The notes under the pieces were generated by a model. The model worked only from the letters and a program-made list of their open reading frames with translations. It searched no databases and was not told the DNA's origin. Shown here piece after piece: positions 34,979 through 39,024 of a stretch of 39,024 bases of DNA (position 1 is the stretch's first letter; every line of letters starts with the position of its first letter). The stretch is from an uncultured Gammaproteobacteria bacterium (GTDB taxonomy: Bacteria > Pseudomonadota > Gammaproteobacteria > Arenicellales > JAANXG01): positions 1 through 39,024 of the forward strand of contig CAMYKW010000026.1 in NCBI GenBank assembly GCA_947259175.1, in the 5' to 3' direction. Position numbers and translations under genes: made by a program.

Positions 34979-35407
34979 ATGAGTGAAGCAAAAGCAGGTG
35001 ACACCGTTCGCGTACATTACACCGGAACCCTCGACGACGACACCCAGTTTGACAGTTCGTCCGAAGGCACTCCCCTCGAGTTCGCCATCGGCGGCGGACA
35101 GGTGCTCCCCGGATTCGAAAACGCCGTAGAAGGGATGAGCGTCGGCGAGAGTAAGTCGGTAAGAATCGAGGCTGATGACGGTTACGGTCTTCGTCACGAG
35201 CAGCTGATTCAGGAAGTGCCCAAAAGCGCCCTTCCTGATGATTTGACGCCGGAGTTGGGCATGCAATTACAGGCCAGCGATCCCGAAGGCAGGGTCACCA
35301 ATCTGACGGTCACCGAAGTCGGCGACGAGTCCATTACCGTGGACGCCAATCATCCGCTCGCCGGCAAGGCGCTCAACTTCGATATCGAGCTGGTGGAGAT
35401 CGTATAG
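34979..35407 (+). CDS. FKBP-type peptidyl-prolyl isomerase, SlyD-like
   Basis: A 142-residue protein. The FKBP part starts VRVHYTGTLDDDTQFDSS with GGGQVLPGFENAVEGMSVGE. The inserted IF-type flap (DGYGLRHEQLIQEVPKSALP to ITVDANHPLAGKALNFDIEL) is characteristic of SlyD/SlpA proteins, which add chaperone activity. It lacks the long His-rich metal tail of E. coli SlyD. Cytoplasmic; no signal peptide. A TATACT lies at 34841-34846. A hairpin follows the stop. Confidence 0.92.
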   Translation: MSEAKAGDTVRVHYTGTLDDDTQFDSSSEGTPLEFAIGGGQVLPGFENAVEGMSVGESKSVRIEADDGYGLRHEQLIQEVPKSALPDDLTPELGMQLQASDPEGRVTNLTVTEVGDESITVDANHPLAGKALNFDIELVEIV

Positions 35408-35415
35408 CCCGGACG

Positions 35416-35431
35416 GGGGGAGAACTCCCCC
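35416..35431 (+). terminator. Hairpin after the FKBP gene
   Basis: GGGGGA-GAAC-TCCCCC, 9 bases after the stop, is a six-pair GC stem without a T-tract; a plausible weak terminator. Confidence 0.45.
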
Positions 35432-35454
35432 GGCTCAGCGTCGGCGGCATCTCG

Positions 35455-35478
35455 TGTGGCAATGAAAGACCTGACCCC
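35455..35478 (+). repeat. Dispersed repeat, right end only (copy H)
   Basis: GTGTGGCAATGAAAGACCTG and ACCCC exactly fit the repeat's right-end consensus. It lies 24 bases before the DUF454 gene start. Confidence 0.6.
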
Positions 35479-35501
35479 CCGAACGCGCAGATTGTTGAGC
35501 G

Positions 35502-35891
35502 TTGAATGCCGTGAGACCCGTTTACTTCGTGCTGGCGTGGTGTTTTTTCGGCTTGGGCGCTGTCGGAACCGTCGTGCCCGGACTGCCTACGACCCCGTTC
35601 ATGCTGCTCGCATTGTGGGCTTTCGCCAAGAGCTCGCAGCGCTTTCATGACTGGTTGTATACGCACAGAATCTTCGGTCCGCCGCTGCAACAATGGCGCG
35701 ACCATCGAATCATCCCGCGTAAGGCGAAGCTGCTGTCGGTGGCTACCATGGTGGCCAGCTTTGCGTTCTTGGCGTTGTTCACCGGGCTCGCGCTGTGGCT
35801 GAAGACCGTCATCGCCCTGGTGATGGTGTACGGCGCGTGGTATATCCTGACAAAGCCTTCCAGCTTACCTGGCGAAAACATCGACTATTAG
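35502..35891 (+). CDS. DUF454 (YbaN-like) inner membrane protein
   Basis: A 129-residue protein with helices in YFVLAWCFFGLGAVGTVVPG, TPFMLLALWAFAKSSQRFHD and SFAFLALFTGLALWLK. The family hallmark VVPGLPTTPFMLLALWAFA, then RFHDWLYTHRIFGPPLQQW and IIPRKAKLLSV, identifies DUF454/YbaN, whose role is unknown. The start is a TTG at 35502; a GTG at 35511 is the alternative, as no ATG lies in frame near the conserved segment. The upstream region is occupied by a repeat end. Confidence 0.85.
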   Translation: MNAVRPVYFVLAWCFFGLGAVGTVVPGLPTTPFMLLALWAFAKSSQRFHDWLYTHRIFGPPLQQWRDHRIIPRKAKLLSVATMVASFAFLALFTGLALWLKTVIALVMVYGAWYILTKPSSLPGENIDY

Positions 35892-35958
35892 CAAAGAAAA
35901 CAGTTCGTTCGATTCCGAGGGGTTCAGGCCCAAGATTGTCGATGGCGGATAGACTCAT

Positions 35959-35980
35959 TTGATGTTATACTAAGCATCAA
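35959..35980 (+). promoter_or_regulatory. Promoter and operator palindrome of the Xre-RES operon
   Basis: TTGATG-N10-CATCAA is a perfect dyad whose centre contains TATACT (35966-35971), a good -10 element. Antitoxins of this class bind such sites to repress their own operon, so the layout predicts autoregulation. Confidence 0.5.
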
Positions 35981-36005
35981 TTGAATTCTCCCGGTGTGTA
36001 CCCAG

Positions 36006-36443
36006 ATGGTCAGAGCCCAGGATATCGCGGAGGTGCTTGGCGGCGTCGAGGTGTTGGGTCGCCCGATCCAATCGATGATGGATCTCGACGACGCGGTGGC
36101 CAACGGTATCCCTCGTCCCGCTTTCGACGCCCTGGTGGAACGCCTTGCCGAGGAGCTGGACGAGATCACGCGGGTCAAGCTTCGTTATCGCATCATCCCG
36201 CGCGCCACCTATCAGCGCTCGCGCACCCTGAACACGCAACACAGCGAAACCGCGGAGCGCCTGGCGCGGATCTATGCCATGGTGCACGCCGCCTGGGAGG
36301 ATCCGGGCGCGGCGCGCCGATTCCTCATGACGCCGCATCCGGAACTCAAGGACAAGACGCCGCTCGACGCCGCGCTGACCGAGATCGGAGGGCGCCAGGT
36401 GGAGGAGATTCTTGAGCGCGCGAAAGCCGGCCTCCCGGTCTAA
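36006..36443 (+). CDS. Xre/MbcA/ParS-type antitoxin (DUF2384)
   Basis: A 145-residue protein with an N-terminal helical part (AQDIAEVLGGVEVLGRPIQS, DLDDAVANGIPRPAFDAL) and a C-terminal DUF2384/MbcA-like region (RVKLRYRIIPRATYQRSRTL, SETAERLARIYAMVHAAWED, LMTPHPELKDKTPLDAALTE, GGRQVEEILERAKAGL). This is the RES-partner antitoxin pattern. A GTG at 35994 is an alternative start; neither has a clear Shine-Dalgarno sequence. It overlaps the toxin gene by 32 bases, which couples their translation. Confidence 0.88.
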   Translation: MVRAQDIAEVLGGVEVLGRPIQSMMDLDDAVANGIPRPAFDALVERLAEELDEITRVKLRYRIIPRATYQRSRTLNTQHSETAERLARIYAMVHAAWEDPGAARRFLMTPHPELKDKTPLDAALTEIGGRQVEEILERAKAGLPV

Positions 36444-36915
36444 GGAAACGCTGACCGCGTTTCGCATCGCCCACGCCGGTCATCCCATATTTGACGGCGG
36501 CGGTGCGTACAAGTACGGCAGCCGCTGGTGTACACCGGGCCGCTACATCGTCCATGCCGCGTCGACGTATTCGTTGGCGGTGCTCGAGAATGTCGTGCAC
36601 TGGCGGTTGTCCGCGTTGCCCCCCGGTCAGCGCTACATTCAGATTACGATTCCCCCGTCGGTGTCGCGCATCACGCTGCGTGCGGAAGCGCTTCCCGGTT
36701 GGGACGACTATCCCTACGGGCCCAGCCAGGGGCACGGCGACGATTGGTACGATCGGTCGGCGAGCGCAGTGCTGTTTGTGCCCTCGGTAGTGTCGCCGTT
36801 CGAATGCAATGTATTGTTGAATCAACGCCACGAGGAGTTCGTTCGAATCAGGGCGACGGATCCGGAACCGGCGGTGCTGGACGAGCGCTTGTTCGCATCG
36901 GCGGAAAAGGACTAG
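36412..36915 (+). CDS. RES-domain toxin
   Basis: A 167-residue protein starting at a TTG preceded by GGAGGAG (36400-36406). RES-family residues are visible: the Arg in LTAFRIAH, GGGAYKYGSRWCTPGRYIVH with the conserved Gly-Arg-Trp block, YSLAVLENVVHW with the conserved Glu, and VLFVPSVVSPFECNVLLNQ with the conserved Ser and Asn-rich end. RES toxins (for example MbcT) degrade or phosphorolyse NAD+, halting growth until the antitoxin is restored. The reading frame is complete and all family blocks are present, so the pair is probably functional. Confidence 0.9.
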   Translation: MSARKPASRSKETLTAFRIAHAGHPIFDGGGAYKYGSRWCTPGRYIVHAASTYSLAVLENVVHWRLSALPPGQRYIQITIPPSVSRITLRAEALPGWDDYPYGPSQGHGDDWYDRSASAVLFVPSVVSPFECNVLLNQRHEEFVRIRATDPEPAVLDERLFASAEKD

Positions 36916-37109
36916 CCGCAGGTGAACATTCCGTGGTACACGGCGAACAATTTACTTAATTCCACACCCGGCAGAGTCCGGGAGAAAGCAGACAACGGTA
37001 TACTTTCGTTCGCTGTGCGTCCGCATTCGGGACCGCGCGGGTAGCGACTCCGGCTGTTGCGCACGCCACTTTAAACCCTCTACATGGAGCGAGTTATTCT
37101 CACCTGCCT

Positions 37110-38891
37110 ATGAACATCACCCTCGACCAGGGCATATTGTTTACCCTGATTATTCTCATTTTCGTGTTCCTGCTCTGGGGGCGGTTTCGCTACGACCTGG
37201 TGGCGTTCGCGGCGCTGGTGATTGCCTACCTGGTGGGCGTGGTGCCCAAGGACCAGGTGTTCACGGGGTTCGGCCATCCGGCGGTGGTAATTATCGCCCT
37301 GGTGTTGATCGTGAGCCGCGGCCTGTACCTCTCGGGCGCCATCGAGGTGCTGGCGCGGACGTTGATCGATGCGTCGCGCAGCGTGCAGGCGCACATCGGC
37401 ATCATGGCTTCGATCTCGTCGGCGCTGTCGGCGGTGATGAACAACGTCGCGGCGCTGGCCTTGCTCATGCCGATGGACCTGCAGGCCGCGCGCAAAGCCG
37501 AACGCAGCCCGGCCTTAACGCTGATGCCGCTGTCGTTCGCATCCATACTCGGCGGTATGGTGACCCTGATCGGTACGCCGCCCAACATCGTCATCGCCAC
37601 GTTCCGTGAAGACGTGCTCGGCGAGTCTTACCAGATGTTCGATTTCGCGCCGGTGGGTATCGTGGTGGCGATCGTGGGGGTGATTTTCATTGCCCTGATC
37701 GGCTGGCGGCTGATCCCGGTGGAGCGCAGCAAGAAGAGCACGGTGACGGAGCTCGAAGACCTCAAAGGCTATCTCGCGGAATTGCGGGTGCCCGAATCCT
37801 CACCCATCGCCGGCAAAGCGGTGCGCGAGTTGGATGACCTGGCCGAAGAAAACGACGTGCAGATCCTCGGGCTGGTGCGCCGCGGCAAGCGCCTGCCGGG
37901 CGCGGCGCGGCGCGAGGTGGTGCGCAAGAATGACCGCATCGTGGTGGAGGGCGGTCCCGATGCCATCGAGCAGTTCGCGGGCGCCGCCAAGCTCAAGTAC
38001 ACCGACTCGGACAAGTCGTCGAAGGCCACGTCGGGCACCACGACGATGATGGAGGTGGCGGTGCCGGAAGGGGCGCGCATCGCCAAGCGCTCGGCTATGG
38101 ACTTGCGCCTGTTGTACACCCGGGGGGTGATCCTGCTCGGCATCTCGCGCAAGGGGAGGCCGATTCACGAACGCCTGCGCAAGGCGCGCATCGAGCCGGG
38201 CGACCTGCTGTTGCTGCTCGGGCCGGAGGAGAGCCTGCCGGATGTGGTGGAGTGGCTGGGCTGTTTGCCTTTAGCGCCGCGCGGGCTCGAGGTAATCCAG
38301 CGTGGCAAGGCAGGCGTCGCGGTGGGTGTGTTCGCGGCCGCCATCGCTTTGGCCAGTTTGGGCTACGTCTACCTGCCGATGGCGCTGGCCGCGGTGGTGG
38401 TGATTTACATCCTGCTCGATATCGTGCCGCTGTCCCAGGTATACGAGGCGATAGAATGGCCGGTGATTGTGCTGCTGGGTTCGATGATCCCCCTAGGCGC
38501 AGCGCTGGAGGCCAGCGGCGGCACGCAACTGATCGCCCGCGCGGTGGTGGATTGGACGTCGGGCCTGCCGGTCATCGCGGTGCTGGCGATCCTGATGATC
38601 GTGACCATGACGTTGTCGGACGTGCTCAACAACGTCGCCACCGCGCTCATCGCCGCGCCCATCGGCGTAGACGTTGCCCAGCGGCTCGGCGCCAATCCCG
38701 ATGCGTTCCTGATGGCGGTGGCGGTGGCGGCATCGTGTGCCTTCCTGACGCCCATCGGGCACAAGAACAACACCATCATCATGGGCCCGGGCGGCTACAA
38801 GTTCGGCGACTACTGGCGCATGGGCCTGCCGTTGGAGATCCTGGTGGTGATAGTCGGTGTGCCGATGATCGCCTTTGTCTGGCCGTTGTGA
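37110..38891 (+). CDS. SLC13/DASS-type permease with two TrkA-C (RCK_C) domains
   Basis: A 593-residue membrane protein. The N-terminal transport half includes SALSAVMNNVAALALLMPMD and LPLSFASIL-type LMPLSFASILGGMVTLIGTP with PNIVIA, the SLC13 Asn-containing signature. Two soluble TrkA_C domains follow (about 210-300 and 305-400). The C-terminal half repeats the fold with LSDVLNNVATALIAAPIGVD and FLTPIGHKNNTIIMGPGGY. Members import sulfate, di- or tricarboxylates or related anions. A TATACT at 36999-37004 could be its -10; 36916-37109 holds nothing else recognisable. A short GC hairpin TGCGGG-TTAG-CCCGCA (38893-38908) follows the stop. Confidence 0.88.
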   Translation: MNITLDQGILFTLIILIFVFLLWGRFRYDLVAFAALVIAYLVGVVPKDQVFTGFGHPAVVIIALVLIVSRGLYLSGAIEVLARTLIDASRSVQAHIGIMASISSALSAVMNNVAALALLMPMDLQAARKAERSPALTLMPLSFASILGGMVTLIGTPPNIVIATFREDVLGESYQMFDFAPVGIVVAIVGVIFIALIGWRLIPVERSKKSTVTELEDLKGYLAELRVPESSPIAGKAVRELDDLAEENDVQILGLVRRGKRLPGAARREVVRKNDRIVVEGGPDAIEQFAGAAKLKYTDSDKSSKATSGTTTMMEVAVPEGARIAKRSAMDLRLLYTRGVILLGISRKGRPIHERLRKARIEPGDLLLLLGPEESLPDVVEWLGCLPLAPRGLEVIQRGKAGVAVGVFAAAIALASLGYVYLPMALAAVVVIYILLDIVPLSQVYEAIEWPVIVLLGSMIPLGAALEASGGTQLIARAVVDWTSGLPVIAVLAILMIVTMTLSDVLNNVATALIAAPIGVDVAQRLGANPDAFLMAVAVAASCAFLTPIGHKNNTIIMGPGGYKFGDYWRMGLPLEILVVIVGVPMIAFVWPL

Positions 38892-38949
38892 GTGCGGGTT
38901 AGCCCGCATATTGCATCAGCTTCCCGGAACACTGCTGTCCCGTTAACTT

Positions 38950-39024
38950 TCACAGTAGGGCTATTTGGTTGTGGGCGTTTTGATAGTCGGGTGGAGGTTT
39001 ACCCTGTAGCAAGGCCATCAGGTC
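38950..39024 (-). CDS. C-terminal fragment of an unidentified protein at the right edge
   Basis: Reading leftward from the edge, 24 codons are open (DLMALLQGKPPPDYQNAHNQ then IALL) before a TGA at 38950-38952. The short distance to the ATGCGGGCTAA sequence after it, which resembles the end of the 14564 element, suggests an insertion-sequence transposase tail, but this is a guess from 24 residues. Confidence 0.3.
   Translation of the reverse strand, partial: DLMALLQGKPPPDYQNAHNQIALL

Overview
The window looks like a chromosomal segment of a GC-rich heterotrophic proteobacterium, most likely a gammaproteobacterium. DUF2333, DUF454, the SlyD-type FKBP and the compact tricarboxylate-transport (Tct) and polyamine-type (Pot) transport operons all point that way. 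Genes are densely packed. Intergenic gaps are colonised by a dispersed short repeat, and one AT-rich insert stands out. No rRNA, tRNA or CRISPR array was seen.

Layout. (1) 1-5.9 kb, DNA repair and housekeeping: a leftward MrfA/YprA-type helicase (frameshifted, running off the left edge) diverges from lexA across a 59-bp gap with direct-repeat GAAC-N7-GAAC-type LexA boxes. DUF2333, a second DEAH helicase and a HIT protein follow. (2) 6.2-14.0 kb, an eight-gene operon: binding protein, ATPase and two permeases of the spermidine/putrescine/opine transporter class, then a flavin/iron-sulphur amine dehydrogenase of the HcnABC / opine oxidase / D-hydroxyproline dehydrogenase type with two different DAO-family subunits. 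(3) 14.0-14.8 kb, a decayed BrnT toxin with an intact CopG/BrnA-type antitoxin, next to a 271-bp element with perfect 22-bp terminal inverted repeats. (4) 15.0-21.2 kb, secreted and envelope proteins: a five-module SdrD B-type protein, a fasciclin protein, a remnant of an SdrD B module, a 65-residue exported protein, an EamA transporter and a VWA-domain protein. (5) 21.4-26.4 kb, a 2,2-dialkylglycine decarboxylase, a small membrane protein, an AT-rich methyltransferase gene whose stop codon opens an attC-like sequence, and a very regular 26-residue HEAT-type repeat protein.

(6) 26.6-32.8 kb, a compact catabolic locus: an IclR regulator divergent from a CaiB-type CoA-transferase, a citryl-CoA-lyase-like protein and a TctCBA tripartite tricarboxylate transporter. 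The simplest reading is uptake of citrate or a related tricarboxylate, activation to its CoA ester, and cleavage without ATP citrate lyase. (7) 32.9-39.0 kb: methyltransferase, VKOR-thioredoxin fusion, SlyD-like FKBP, DUF454 protein, a Xre/MbcA-RES toxin-antitoxin pair, an SLC13-type permease, and a 24-codon C-terminal fragment at the right edge.

The most notable structures outside genes are: the dispersed 163-174 bp repeat, whose 3' end carries the motif AATGAAAGACCTGACCCC and supplies the codons MKDLTP to downstream reading frames; the paired LexA boxes; GC-rich hairpins just after both solute-binding-protein genes; and the attC-like sequence. Identifications are from reading sequence motifs only; no database search was run.
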